Shown: positions 41,286 to 49,286 of the stretch, in pieces | Layout: each line of letters begins with the position of its first letter | How positions within the stretch are numbered: position 1 is the stretch's first letter | Assembly: GCF_004345565.1 (NCBI RefSeq) | Contig: NZ_SLWA01000006.1 | Location: forward strand, 310,001-374,000 | DNA: 64,000 nt | Source: Flavobacterium circumlabens | Lineage (GTDB): Bacteria; Bacteroidota; Bacteroidia; Flavobacteriales; Flavobacteriaceae | Direction of reading: 5' to 3' | The notes under the pieces: generated by a model | Told to the model about the DNA's origin: nothing | What the model saw: the letters and a program-made list of their open reading frames with translations, nothing else | The model's database searches: none | Made by a program: the position numbers and the translations under genes

Positions 41286-41672
41286 ATGCAATTAAACATC
41301 CATAAAACTAAAATAGTAGTTTGTATTGCTATATTTGCTTTGTTAATTTCAAATTGCAGCAGAAAAACTGATTCAGAAAACCAAATTACTATAAAAATAA
41401 ACTCAATTGATAGTAAGTCTAAACAACGCAGAGTTAATTTGTTCGACACTGTAGAAGTTAGGAAGGAAAAATTTGGTTACTTAACAAAAACTTTTCCTGT
41501 AGAAAAAAAATATATAATGGATTCTATGGGTTCTGTTAAAATTAAAATTGATACTACTAAACTATACAAAATCTTTGTTTTAGGATTTAAGGCATTTGGA
41601 CCAGAAATGTATTACCCAGGATATTTAAAAGATGGTCAAGAAATAAATATTGAAGTTATATCCCTTGAATAA
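41286..41672 (+). CDS. Cassette gene 6: predicted lipoprotein, unknown
   Basis: 128 residues. KIVVCIAIFALLISNCSRKT is a lipoprotein signal with the Cys near residue 25. The mature domain of about 100 residues is beta-rich (ITIKINSIDSKSKQRRVNLF, then SVKIKIDTTKLYKIFVLGFK) and could be a carboxypeptidase-regulatory-like or transthyretin-type fold. Cassette ends are TTACCAGCA (41234-41242) and TGCTGGTGA (41711-41719), complementary at 8 of 9. Confidence 0.72.
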   Translation: MQLNIHKTKIVVCIAIFALLISNCSRKTDSENQITIKINSIDSKSKQRRVNLFDTVEVRKEKFGYLTKTFPVEKKYIMDSMGSVKIKIDTTKLYKIFVLGFKAFGPEMYYPGYLKDGQEINIEVISLE

Positions 41673-41713
41673 AGGTAAAAACTATAATAAAAGAAAAATC
41701 TAAAAACAACTGC

Positions 41714-41847
41714 TGGTGACAGCCGTTTGGCAAGATTGGGATTTTAGGCTTAATGGAAAGTTGGTTGTGCATTTGGGAAATTTGTGTTTAACCGAATAAT
41801 CTCGCATCTTTTATTCCCCAACCTCACCAAGCGCCAAAACGTCTGCA
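41714..41847 (+). repeat. attC-like site I
   Basis: Left box TGGTGAC (41714-41720), then AGC; right box GTCTGCA (41841-41847). GTTTGGCAAGATTGGG pairs with CCCAACCTCACCAAGC at 12 of 16. TTAGGCTTAATGG is kept on the left, while the right half resembles site B (TGTGTTTAACCGAA). Confidence 0.68.
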
Positions 41848-41869
41848 GATATTAAAAAAAAAAAACGAA

Positions 41870-42883
41870 ATGAAAAAAATGAAAATAACAATTATAATAT
41901 TATTGTATAGTTGTTTAATGAACGCTCAACTTAGCTTTGAAGATAGAATGTCTATATTTTTTAAAGCCGAAAGCGAAAAAATCAATAAAGAAAATTTAAG
42001 TGATATTTATGATGCTATTTATGATATGACCTTGGAATTTAATTCAATAAACAAAACAAAATATGTAACCGAATCATTAAAAGAAAATAAAATTTATAAT
42101 AAAACTCTACTCTCTGGGTCAATAACTGAAAAAGGTTTAATGTCTTTTAAGCAAAATGCAACTTTGGAACTGGAAAAAGATTCCTTACAAAATTTTATTG
42201 TCCTAAAATCAAGTTTGTCAATATATATGGAAGAAGCAGATGGAGTGAATAGTGTGTCAATATCGATTAAAGAGAATAAACTTTTAGATAAAAATAAAAG
42301 TAAAGTTAGAATTAATAAAAATCATATCGCAAATTTCGGAACCTTAAGAGATTACACAAAAGTAAATGAAGTTGAAAAAGAACAAACATATAAAACTATT
42401 GAAATCAAAAACAGCATAGGCAGTAAAACAGGGCCGTTAATTGGAAGTGTAGTCTACGATGTAAAAATCTTAACTGATTATCCAAGTATAAAACTTAGCA
42501 AAACCGATTTTGGAAAATCTTTCTTATTAAATAATAAAAAGATTACATTAATAAATGCAACGAACAATATTATAATTGTTGACGGGATTACGATAGATGA
42601 AAATTTTGATATTACTGCAATAAATTTGGATAAAAAGGAAAACGTTATAAAAAGTCCATCCACTGGAAAATATCCAATTTATAAAGACATATATGATATC
42701 TATAATAAAAATTCAAACATAACAAAAGAGGAATTAAAAAAAGAATTACCGTTAGAGAAATTACAAAAAATGAAAGTGAATGGCTTTTATTATGCCATTG
42801 TCAATGATTTCCCGTTTAAAAATAATTTTATTTTATTTTCTCGAGTTTACGGAATTTCAAAAGATATTGAAGTAAAAATGTAA
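41870..42883 (+). CDS. Cassette gene 7: secreted protein, unknown
   Basis: 337 residues with a short signal peptide (KITIIILLYSCLMNAQ). The mature protein is Lys/Asn/Ile-rich and beta-strand-rich, without a known domain (SSLSIYMEEADGVNSVSISI; KLSKTDFGKSFLLNNKKITL; YYAIVNDFPFKNNFILFSRV). It is the largest cassette-type cargo. The left end GTCTGCAG (41841) is only 22 bp from the ATG. At its right end only a left half-site (AAATAAC AGC, 42882) remains. Confidence 0.7.
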   Translation: MKKMKITIIILLYSCLMNAQLSFEDRMSIFFKAESEKINKENLSDIYDAIYDMTLEFNSINKTKYVTESLKENKIYNKTLLSGSITEKGLMSFKQNATLELEKDSLQNFIVLKSSLSIYMEEADGVNSVSISIKENKLLDKNKSKVRINKNHIANFGTLRDYTKVNEVEKEQTYKTIEIKNSIGSKTGPLIGSVVYDVKILTDYPSIKLSKTDFGKSFLLNNKKITLINATNNIIIVDGITIDENFDITAINLDKKENVIKSPSTGKYPIYKDIYDIYNKNSNITKEELKKELPLEKLQKMKVNGFYYAIVNDFPFKNNFILFSRVYGISKDIEVKM

Positions 42884-42905
42884 ATAACAGCCAACAGTGG
42901 CACCA
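42882..42905 (+). repeat. Truncated attC-like half-site J (array end)
   Basis: AAATAAC followed by AGCCAACAGTGGCACC overlaps the stop of the 41870 gene, then the homology stops at the next gene start. Only the left half is left, so the last recombination site has probably been cut by a deletion. It marks the right edge of the recognisable array. Confidence 0.5.
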
Positions 42906-42910
42906 ATCAT

Positions 42911-43468
42911 ATGAAGACAGAACAACACATAAAACTCGGACGACAAACCGCACTCATTTCATTCCTGCTCGGGACTGCTATTTTTGGACTTTACTTCTTT
43001 ACTTCTTCCTTTGAACTGCTTTCTCTTGGCTATGGTTTTATCGCACTGGCAGGTTTGATAAATCTTGGAGTTTTAATTTCAATTTTATTTAAAGCCAGTA
43101 AAGACAAAGACAATAGAACAAAATTATTTACGGCTTGCGGACTTATGCTGCTCAATATTCCTCTAATGTTTTTTTACTGCTGGGCAGCTATAATTTTGCT
43201 GGGCACAATGAGAATTACTTTCACAAACCCGACACCAACAACTTTGACAAACATAAATGTCGTTGGTTGCGGCGGCGGACACATTGACAAATTAGAAAGT
43301 GGAGAAAGTGAAACGGTTTGGGTTGACATAACCGGTGATTGTTCAATAGGCATTGACTATTTATCCAACGGACAAAAGAAAGAAGAAAGTGTTGCCAGCT
43401 ATGTGACAAGCAATATGGGACAGAAAATGAAACATAATATTGGCGGAAAAAACGAAGAACAATTTTGA
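42911..43468 (+). CDS. Membrane protein, unknown
   Basis: 185 residues. Three hydrophobic helices lie within about 15-110 (TALISFLLGTAIFGLYFFTS; FIALAGLINLGVLISILF; LMLLNIPLMFFYCWAAIILL), followed by an exported beta-rich domain (ITFTNPTPTTLTNINVVGCG; GESETVWVDITGDCSIGIDY). It is less AT-rich than the cassette genes. It resembles small membrane proteins with an Ig-like tail in Flavobacterium. It starts 6 bp after the truncated half-site. Confidence 0.72.
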   Translation: MKTEQHIKLGRQTALISFLLGTAIFGLYFFTSSFELLSLGYGFIALAGLINLGVLISILFKASKDKDNRTKLFTACGLMLLNIPLMFFYCWAAIILLGTMRITFTNPTPTTLTNINVVGCGGGHIDKLESGESETVWVDITGDCSIGIDYLSNGQKKEESVASYVTSNMGQKMKHNIGGKNEEQF

Positions 43469-43498
43469 TAACAAAGTTAAAAAATGAAGTAATTATTT

Positions 43499-43759
43499 AT
43501 GAAAGACTTTAATCCTGATGAATTTCCCAGAAACTTAAGTGATAACGAAATTGAAATATTATCTCAACTAGTTATTAAAAATCCAATATCAGATGTATGG
43601 AAGCAGATTGCCAGTAAACTAACTTCTGAACAAAAAGTAAGAATTAATAAAAAAATTAATAGTAAAAAATATTCTGAATCAGAAAAGCTGCCCTCATTCA
43701 ATAAAAAAGCGATGGATGATGAAGAATGGAAAAGGTTAACGTACTATATAATTTTTTAA
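43499..43759 (+). CDS. Small hypothetical protein
   Basis: 86 residues, hydrophilic. DFNPDEFPRNLSDNEIEILSQL begins it, then KQIASKLTSEQKVRINKKIN. No known domain. It follows the membrane protein after 30 bp in the same direction. Codon pattern is coherent and the start is in an A-rich leader, but with 86 residues it could still be a chance ORF. Confidence 0.5.
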   Translation: MKDFNPDEFPRNLSDNEIEILSQLVIKNPISDVWKQIASKLTSEQKVRINKKINSKKYSESEKLPSFNKKAMDDEEWKRLTYYIIF

Positions 43760-43912
43760 CCAAAGTAACGGCCTGTAAAGCCGCTTAAAAAACAGTGATA
43801 CGCAAAAAGCTGCCACAAAAAAACGAATAATAAAGAGGAATCTTTAAAATGTTTCTGTCGGCAGATCAATAATATAGGCAAATGTTTTACCAAGAATGGC
43901 AAGTCCAGAATC

Positions 43913-44128
43913 TTACTTTTTTGGGAACAAATAGTCTACAAATCTCTTCACTTTCGGACCAAAAAATAGAATCGTCGGAACAATGATCGTAAAGGCAGTC
44001 ATCCATGATCTACACCATTTGCTAAAGAAATTTTCGCTAAAGCCTGCATTAGTGCTGATTATTATAAATGAAATAAGACCTGTAGAAATAAAGCCCATAA
44101 TAAAAGCGGCAGCTATTTTCTGTTTCAT
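43913..44128 (-). CDS. DUF2798 family small membrane protein
   Basis: 71 residues with two membrane helices. FIMGFISTGLISFIIISTNA and NAGFSENFFSKWCRSWMTAF with FFGPKVKRFVDYL match DUF2798, whose members share N-x-G-F-x-x-x-F-x-x-x-W-x-x-x-W. Function of the family is unknown. It is the last gene of the minus-strand block that runs from 50594 down to here. Confidence 0.8.
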   Translation of the reverse strand: MKQKIAAAFIMGFISTGLISFIIISTNAGFSENFFSKWCRSWMTAFTIIVPTILFFGPKVKRFVDYLFPKK

Positions 44129-44424
44129 TTTTGTTTAATTATTTGTTAATGTATTGATAGAAAAAATGGTCTTGCTTTCTGTCTTAGCTACCACAACCAC
44201 ATATATTATCTATCCGGCCTTTTTATAAAAATCGTTTAAACTTCTCAAATGGCAGTTGTCGGCACAGAGATTCTTGGCAGGTAATTCTGAAGATCTTCTT
44301 CCGCAGCAAGTAGAAGAAGTCTCTGGCTTTATATAACAGCCAAGAAAGTTCAATACTGTAATGCTTTAAATAAAATTGATTCCAATACCCTTAACAGGCA
44401 CCGGAACCAATTTATACGAAAATC
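44129..44424. other. Spacer between DUF2798 and ohr
   Basis: About 300 bp without an ORF, palindrome or promoter box that I can support. Confidence 0.5.
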
Positions 44425-44844
44425 TTAGATAAGATTATACTCCGTCTTAACGTTACCTTTGATAGCTTTAGAATAAGGACAGGTCAAACTAGCCCCTTCT
44501 ATAACTTTTTGAGCTACTTCGCGGTCGATACCCGGTAAGCTGATATTCAAACGGGCTTTCAATTCATAGCCGTCATCGGTTAACACTAAATCAATCTCAG
44601 TGTCTACATAGTGATCAGCAGGTAATTTAATTTCTAAATTACTGGCAGCTTTACCCATTGCGCCAATAAAGCAAGCTGACCATCCAGCTGCAAATAATTG
44701 TTCAGGATTAGTACCTGGTCTGTTACTTCCCGGCGATGAAAGAATGATGTCTAATTCACCATCAGAACTTTTAGATGTACCTGTTCTTCCGCCTGTTGTT
44801 TTTGTAAATGCTGTGTAAAGCACTTTTTCATTGTTTGTTTCCAT
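44425..44844 (-). CDS. Organic hydroperoxide resistance protein (Ohr/OsmC family)
   Basis: 139 residues, standard Ohr length. The first redox Cys is in LFAAGWSACFIGAM and the second in GASLTCPYSKAI, the Ohr arrangement. Ohr reduces organic and lipid hydroperoxides using dihydrolipoamide. LSSPGSNRPGTNPEQLFAAG is a typical Ohr stretch. It lies 38 bp downstream of the cupin gene. Ohr is often found with epoxide hydrolases and other detoxification genes, as here. Confidence 0.93.
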   Translation of the reverse strand: METNNEKVLYTAFTKTTGGRTGTSKSSDGELDIILSSPGSNRPGTNPEQLFAAGWSACFIGAMGKAASNLEIKLPADHYVDTEIDLVLTDDGYELKARLNISLPGIDREVAQKVIEGASLTCPYSKAIKGNVKTEYNLI

Positions 44845-44882
44845 TTTGAAATTTATTTAAATTAATTTTTATTTTATACGTT

Positions 44883-45296
44883 TTATTGTTTTTTCATAAC
44901 CAAAAGTGGTCTGCCCTTTTCGACAATATAAGTAGCCAGTTCGGAACCTTTAACCTTGCCCACATTTTTAGCGGCATGGTTCTTTCCTGCCGGAATAAAG
45001 AGTACGTCTCCGGCATGGAGAATTACCGGCTGTTCACCTTCGATTTCATACTCCAGAGAACCATCCAGCACATAAATGATCTCTTCACCCGGATGTGAAT
45101 GCATTCCGAAAGCGGAACCAGCTTCAAAGTCAACGCGTACCTGAATAGACTCGTGTCCTGAAACACTAAGATCATGACGTTGCAGGTCTGTACGATGTAT
45201 TCCCGACTGCTGTACTAAGGCATTGCCTGGGAACAGGAGCACTACCAGCCCCATGATAATACTTACAAGAAGTATATTTTTTTTTCTCTTTTCCAT
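44883..45296 (-). CDS. Exported cupin-domain protein
   Basis: 137 residues with an N-terminal membrane segment or signal peptide (ILLVSIIMGLVVLLFPGNAL). The cupin motif 1 reads GMHSHPGEEIIYVLDGSLEYE, with the His/His/Glu metal ligands, and motif 2 has LFIPAGKNHAAKNVG with the last His. It probably binds a metal in the periplasm. The family includes dioxygenases, isomerases and sugar or quercetin-binding proteins, so the reaction cannot be named. It is in one minus-strand series with ohr and the first epoxide hydrolase. Confidence 0.83.
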   Translation of the reverse strand: MEKRKKNILLVSIIMGLVVLLFPGNALVQQSGIHRTDLQRHDLSVSGHESIQVRVDFEAGSAFGMHSHPGEEIIYVLDGSLEYEIEGEQPVILHAGDVLFIPAGKNHAAKNVGKVKGSELATYIVEKGRPLLVMKKQ

Positions 45297-45352
45297 AATT
45301 TTTTATTTTTTATTTGAAAAGGGCAACCAATGTGCATTGCCCTTCGTAAGGA

Positions 45353-46651
45353 TTAACGCAGTGATTTAAAGGCAGCACGCAATTCTTGTGTGAATAATTG
45401 CGGTTGTTCCCAGGCAGCAAAATGCCCACCTCTGTCAACTTCATTAAAATAGATTAGATTTTTGTAAGCTTTACGTGCCCAGCTTTCAGGTGATGCATAA
45501 ACATCTTCTGGAAATGTGGTAACAGCTACCGGAATGGTAATCTTATCAGACTGCATTGATCCAGCACTAATAAGGTTTATTTTTTGACTCTCCCAATAAA
45601 TTCTTGAAGCAGATGCCGCTGAATTGGTAAGCCAGTATAGCGAAATGTCGTCAAGTACATCATCTTTGCTTAGCGATTGTTTAGCATCGTTTCCGTATGC
45701 CCAAGTAGCAAAACCAGGATGCAAAAGAAGCCATGCAGCAAGACCCGCAGGTGAATCAGTCAAGCCATAACTCACGCCTTGTGGACGGGCTTCCATAGTA
45801 GATTTATAGATAAATCCACCACTTACAATCGCATTTCTCAGTTGCGTAAAAGAAGCACGTTCCTTGGCAGTAAACGTTTCAGGCACTACACCTGTTCCCA
45901 ATGCCATCCCAGCTTCATTTGGCAAAGTAGCAGGTAAATTACTATGAATAGCTTGTAATCCTGTCGGTGCTTGCAGAGCCATAAAATGGACTATAGCTGC
46001 TCCCCAATCACCACCTTGAGCTACATATTGCTTGTAACCCAATCGCTTCATCAATACGTCCCATGCTTTTGCAATATGTGGTGTATCCCAACCTGCTTGA
46101 GCTGGCTTTCCTGAGAATCCAAAACCTGGCAAAGAAGGTATGATTACATCAAAAGCATCTTCAGCTTTTCCTCCATAAGCAGTTGGGTTGGTTAACGGAT
46201 CGATAACTTTCATAAATTCAAATACTGATCCGGGCCATCCATGGCTTAAGATAAGCGGCATGGCATTTTTATTTTTCGACTTAACATGGATGAAGTGAAT
46301 ATCCACCCCGTCAATTTTAGTAATAAATTGTGGATAAGCATTTAGTTTTGCTTCCGCTTTTCTCCAATCGTACTTGGTACCCCAGTAGTGTACCAAATCC
46401 TGCAATTTAGAAAGCTGCGCCCCTTGTGACTGGTCTGCAACAGTTTCTTTACTAGGCCATTTTGTAGCCAATACACGTTCACGCAAATCTTTTAAATCGG
46501 CATTTGAGATTGCTACTGTATAAGGACGGATAGCCTCATCATTTTTTACATCCATTTTTTTTAACCCTCCTTGTGCTGAAGCAGCTGTCAATTGTAAAGC
46601 TAACACTCCTGTCCAAAATGCACGAGTGATAATCGTTGTTGAATTTTTCAT
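45353..46651 (-). CDS. Exported epoxide hydrolase (EHN-type alpha/beta hydrolase), paralogue 1
   Basis: 432 residues. A signal peptide (FWTGVLALQLTAASAQ) leads into the EHN domain (RPYTVAISNADLKDLRERVL, about 40-150). The alpha/beta core has HGWPGSVFEF (oxyanion hole HGxP), the nucleophile Asp in GGDWGAAIVHF, a PEDVYASPESWARKA acid region, and the catalytic His in DRGGHFAAWEQP. This is the microsomal epoxide-hydrolase-like architecture, which opens epoxides to diols; some relatives act in juvenile hormone or drug metabolism. The paralogue at 49287 is closely similar and shares the last 25 residues nearly unchanged. Confidence 0.9.
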   Translation of the reverse strand: MKNSTTIITRAFWTGVLALQLTAASAQGGLKKMDVKNDEAIRPYTVAISNADLKDLRERVLATKWPSKETVADQSQGAQLSKLQDLVHYWGTKYDWRKAEAKLNAYPQFITKIDGVDIHFIHVKSKNKNAMPLILSHGWPGSVFEFMKVIDPLTNPTAYGGKAEDAFDVIIPSLPGFGFSGKPAQAGWDTPHIAKAWDVLMKRLGYKQYVAQGGDWGAAIVHFMALQAPTGLQAIHSNLPATLPNEAGMALGTGVVPETFTAKERASFTQLRNAIVSGGFIYKSTMEARPQGVSYGLTDSPAGLAAWLLLHPGFATWAYGNDAKQSLSKDDVLDDISLYWLTNSAASASRIYWESQKINLISAGSMQSDKITIPVAVTTFPEDVYASPESWARKAYKNLIYFNEVDRGGHFAAWEQPQLFTQELRAAFKSLR

Positions 46652-46689
46652 TGTTTTTATTTTTAACTTTTTACTCTTTGTTTTTACTC

Positions 46690-46775
46690 TCTATTCTTTG
46701 TTCTTTGTTCTTTGTTCTTTGTTCTTTGTTCTTTGCTCTTTGTTCTTTGTTCTTTGTTCTTTGTTCTTTGTTTTT
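46690..46775. repeat. Heptanucleotide tandem repeat (TTTGTTC x11-12)
   Basis: About 80 bp of TTTGTTC units with one TTTGCTC variant fill the gap between the nitrilase and epoxide hydrolase genes. It lies in the leader of the hydrolase gene. Length variation could change spacing to the start at 46651. Confidence 0.88.
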
Positions 46776-46797
46776 ACTCTTTACTATTTATTCCAAA

Positions 46798-47799
46798 TTA
46801 CTCTGCTGAAAATTGATCCGCAATTAGACCTGATTGATTATATACCTTACGTTCGTGCACATGGGCAGTCGGTGTGCGGTCAATCAACAAACTCAATAAT
46901 TCAGGTCTGCTGTAGTGTCCACTGGCATCCATTAATCTTTTGCGCGCATCTATTTGGGCAAAATCAATATCAGCAATCACTTCGCCTTCTCCCGATTTAA
47001 TTGGCTCACCAATAAGTTGTCCGTCAGGCCCTACTATAGCAGTAAAACATCCTCCTGAAATTGGTCCAATAGGTGCTCCTGTATCTTTTGCAATTTGAGC
47101 TTGCTGCTCAGCATCAAGCCAGCCGGTGGCACAAACAACAAAACAGGCAGATTCTAATGCGTGTTGACGTACATTAACTTCAGTTTGCTCACTGAACAAG
47201 GGACCGAAAATAGACCCTGGATACATAGCCGAATGAATTTGTTCCCCATCAGCAATCAGCGCATAACGGAATAATGGATTATAATGCTCCCAACAAGCCA
47301 GCTGACCAATACGCCCAACAGCGCTTTCTGTAGCACGTAATCCCGAAGCGTCACCCTGTCCCCAAAGCATTTTCTCATGATAAGTTGGTGTCAGCTTTCG
47401 GCGTCTTTGAATCAAAGTGCCGTCAGCATCAAAAAGGAGTTGCGTATTATAAATAGTACCTCCATCGCGCTCATTGACACCAATAGATACAACCATGTTA
47501 GTTTCTCTGGCTGCTTCTCCTATCGCATCAGTCGCGGCAGATGGAACTGTCACCGATTGCTCTAATAGTTGTTGGTGTTCTTTCCCCATCATATAAGGTG
47601 CCTGTACAAAGGAGAAATAAGGATAATAAGGCACTATGGTTTCTGGAAAAGTGGCAAATTGAACCCCTTTCTTCCCTAACTCAAGGATCTTGTTTACTAC
47701 CTTTTGAACAGTCTCTTCACGACTATATAAAACCGGGCTGATTTGTACAGCAGCAACTTTTATGACTTTAGTTGTTTCTGAATTTTTATTATTTTTCAT
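46798..47799 (-). CDS. Nitrilase (carbon-nitrogen hydrolase superfamily)
   Basis: 333 residues from ATG 47799; the eight extra upstream residues would need a TTG start. The catalytic triad is visible: Glu in FPETIVPYYPYF, Lys in RRKLTPTYHEKML, and Cys in QLACWEHYNPLFRY. The CWEHYNP form is characteristic of true nitrilases (branch 1), which turn nitriles into acids and ammonia. ESACFVVCATGWL is also typical. The cytoplasmic enzyme sits between the two epoxide hydrolases and near a flavin monooxygenase, which points to breakdown or detoxification of nitriles. Substrate range cannot be read from sequence. Confidence 0.93.
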   Translation of the reverse strand: MKNNKNSETTKVIKVAAVQISPVLYSREETVQKVVNKILELGKKGVQFATFPETIVPYYPYFSFVQAPYMMGKEHQQLLEQSVTVPSAATDAIGEAARETNMVVSIGVNERDGGTIYNTQLLFDADGTLIQRRRKLTPTYHEKMLWGQGDASGLRATESAVGRIGQLACWEHYNPLFRYALIADGEQIHSAMYPGSIFGPLFSEQTEVNVRQHALESACFVVCATGWLDAEQQAQIAKDTGAPIGPISGGCFTAIVGPDGQLIGEPIKSGEGEVIADIDFAQIDARKRLMDASGHYSRPELLSLLIDRTPTAHVHERKVYNQSGLIADQFSAE

Positions 47800-48151
47800 T
47801 GTGTCTTTTTTTTTAATAATCAATTTTATTATGGATCAAAATTAGTACGATACCAAATTTTATGCTACCAAGAAATTGGTGAACAGGACAAAATAAGGGG
47901 TGAAATAGACAATGCTGAAAGCGAAATATTTTAAATAGTATTCAGTAGAAAAAAATTCTACCGCCTTGATGAAGTCCCTGTTTTTCTCTGTTTTTAAAAT
48001 GATCAAACAGTCTTTAAAAAAATACTTTCTCCTTTTCAATACAGTATATCTCTTTAGCTACAATCTTGTTTCAAAAGCTTTGCAACTATTTTCATTGCTG
48101 TGCCACTGCCATTAATTCCAGTCATCATAACAACCGCATCCTCAAGGATCT
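47800..48151. other. Spacer with a possible decayed coding tail
   Basis: No intact gene. On the minus strand just below the LLM stop, a short open stretch reads EDAVVMMTGINGSGTAMKIV and on to a stop at about 48078. It looks protein-like, but has no start of its own. It may be a remnant of a deleted gene. The rest is AT-rich with no recognised signal. Confidence 0.35.
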
Positions 48152-49120
48152 CTATCTAAACTGAGGTACTATATATTCACCAAATTCCTGAATCATTTCA
48201 TGTGCGGGACGAAGTGTGGGTTTAGGATTAAGTACAGCATGGGACAGACCTCCCTTTTGCTGTTGATTCCAAAAGTCAATTAGAGCTTTTCGACCTCCGC
48301 CCAGGTAATTAGGACCAAAGGTTAAAGGATCTTCCGGATTCTCTGAAAGGTCAAAGAAGTGAGCATATCCATAAGGCTTATAAATACCATTATTAGCCTC
48401 ATTCCAATGTTTCATTCGTAAAGAAATATGCCTTGCGGGTTCCCCATGCCATATCCATCCATCCATGTTTTCTCCGATCCATTCCACGGTCTGCCCTGCC
48501 CTGCCTATGGCAATTGTTGGTATATGATTTACAAGAGGCTTAGGAATAAGGTCTAGTGAACCGTTGAGATTACCATAATATTCCGAAGTATAGCTGGGGA
48601 AGCTTTCCTCGGTCAAACTTCGAATAATTCCCCTTGCCTCACGATATCGCTCAGCACGATTCTCAAAATTGCTTCCAAAAGCCGGATATTCACCTTGGCG
48701 ATCTCCCGATGAAAGCCCTAAAATAAAACGCCCTCCTGATAATTGATCCAGTGTTGCTGCTTGTTTGGCGACAATTATTGGATCTCGCAACGGCAATACA
48801 ATACCGGCGGTACCAATTGCAATGCGTTTTGTCATTCCTGCTAACAATCCTCCATAAACCATCGGATCATATACTTGTCCTGCATCACCAAATGCAGGAT
48901 CTAAAAAAGGAACATCTCTTAACCATATTGCGTCTATTCCACTTTCATCAGCTTGACGGACTACTTTTTCAAAAATGCTCATATTGGGTATAGGTCCATT
49001 TGGATATCCCGCTATCGGCGCAATAAAACCAAAAGTCAGTTTGTTGGGCTGAAACACTTGTGAATATCCTTTATGCATTTTTAAAGCACTTTGAATATTA
49101 TTTTTTTCTCTATTTTCCAT
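48152..49120 (-). CDS. LLM-class (luciferase-like) flavin-dependent oxidoreductase
   Basis: 322 residues. The TIM-barrel pattern of bacterial luciferase relatives is clear: FGFIAPIAGYPNG, VRQADESGIDAIWLRD, RIAIGTAGIVLPLRDP, AKQAATLDQLSGGRFILGLS-type motif, and PTIAIGRAGQTVEWIGENMD. Members use reduced FMN or F420 to oxygenate organic molecules. A TIGR03571-like group of such monooxygenases is often found beside nitrilase and Ohr genes, which agrees with the neighbourhood here. It needs a separate flavin reductase, which is not seen in the window. Confidence 0.88.
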   Translation of the reverse strand: MENREKNNIQSALKMHKGYSQVFQPNKLTFGFIAPIAGYPNGPIPNMSIFEKVVRQADESGIDAIWLRDVPFLDPAFGDAGQVYDPMVYGGLLAGMTKRIAIGTAGIVLPLRDPIIVAKQAATLDQLSGGRFILGLSSGDRQGEYPAFGSNFENRAERYREARGIIRSLTEESFPSYTSEYYGNLNGSLDLIPKPLVNHIPTIAIGRAGQTVEWIGENMDGWIWHGEPARHISLRMKHWNEANNGIYKPYGYAHFFDLSENPEDPLTFGPNYLGGGRKALIDFWNQQQKGGLSHAVLNPKPTLRPAHEMIQEFGEYIVPQFR

Positions 49121-49286
49121 TTTAAATTTTTATTTTACCTGAACGGATATTTTATTACAACCGAGTATATACTTGTCCTTCTATTTTATCTATACGTAGA
49201 TCTTGGCTTTCAAATCCTACAAATCGAGCATTTTAAATTCGTCAGATAGTACAAAAGAACCTTTAATTGAGAGCTGCTTACCCTAA

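Noticed and set aside
28654..43468. CRISPR array
   Set aside because: The spaced repeats are 120-180 bp palindromes around genes, not short direct repeats with uniform spacers, and no cas gene is present.
28014..43800. Insertion sequence or prophage as explanation of the accessory region
   Set aside because: No transposase, recombinase or phage structural protein is encoded in any frame I could read; the muramidase at 19861 is isolated.
46626..47000. 124-residue plus-strand ORF with FVLCSLF repeats
   Set aside because: It is the translation of the TTTGTTC repeat followed by the antisense of the nitrilase gene.
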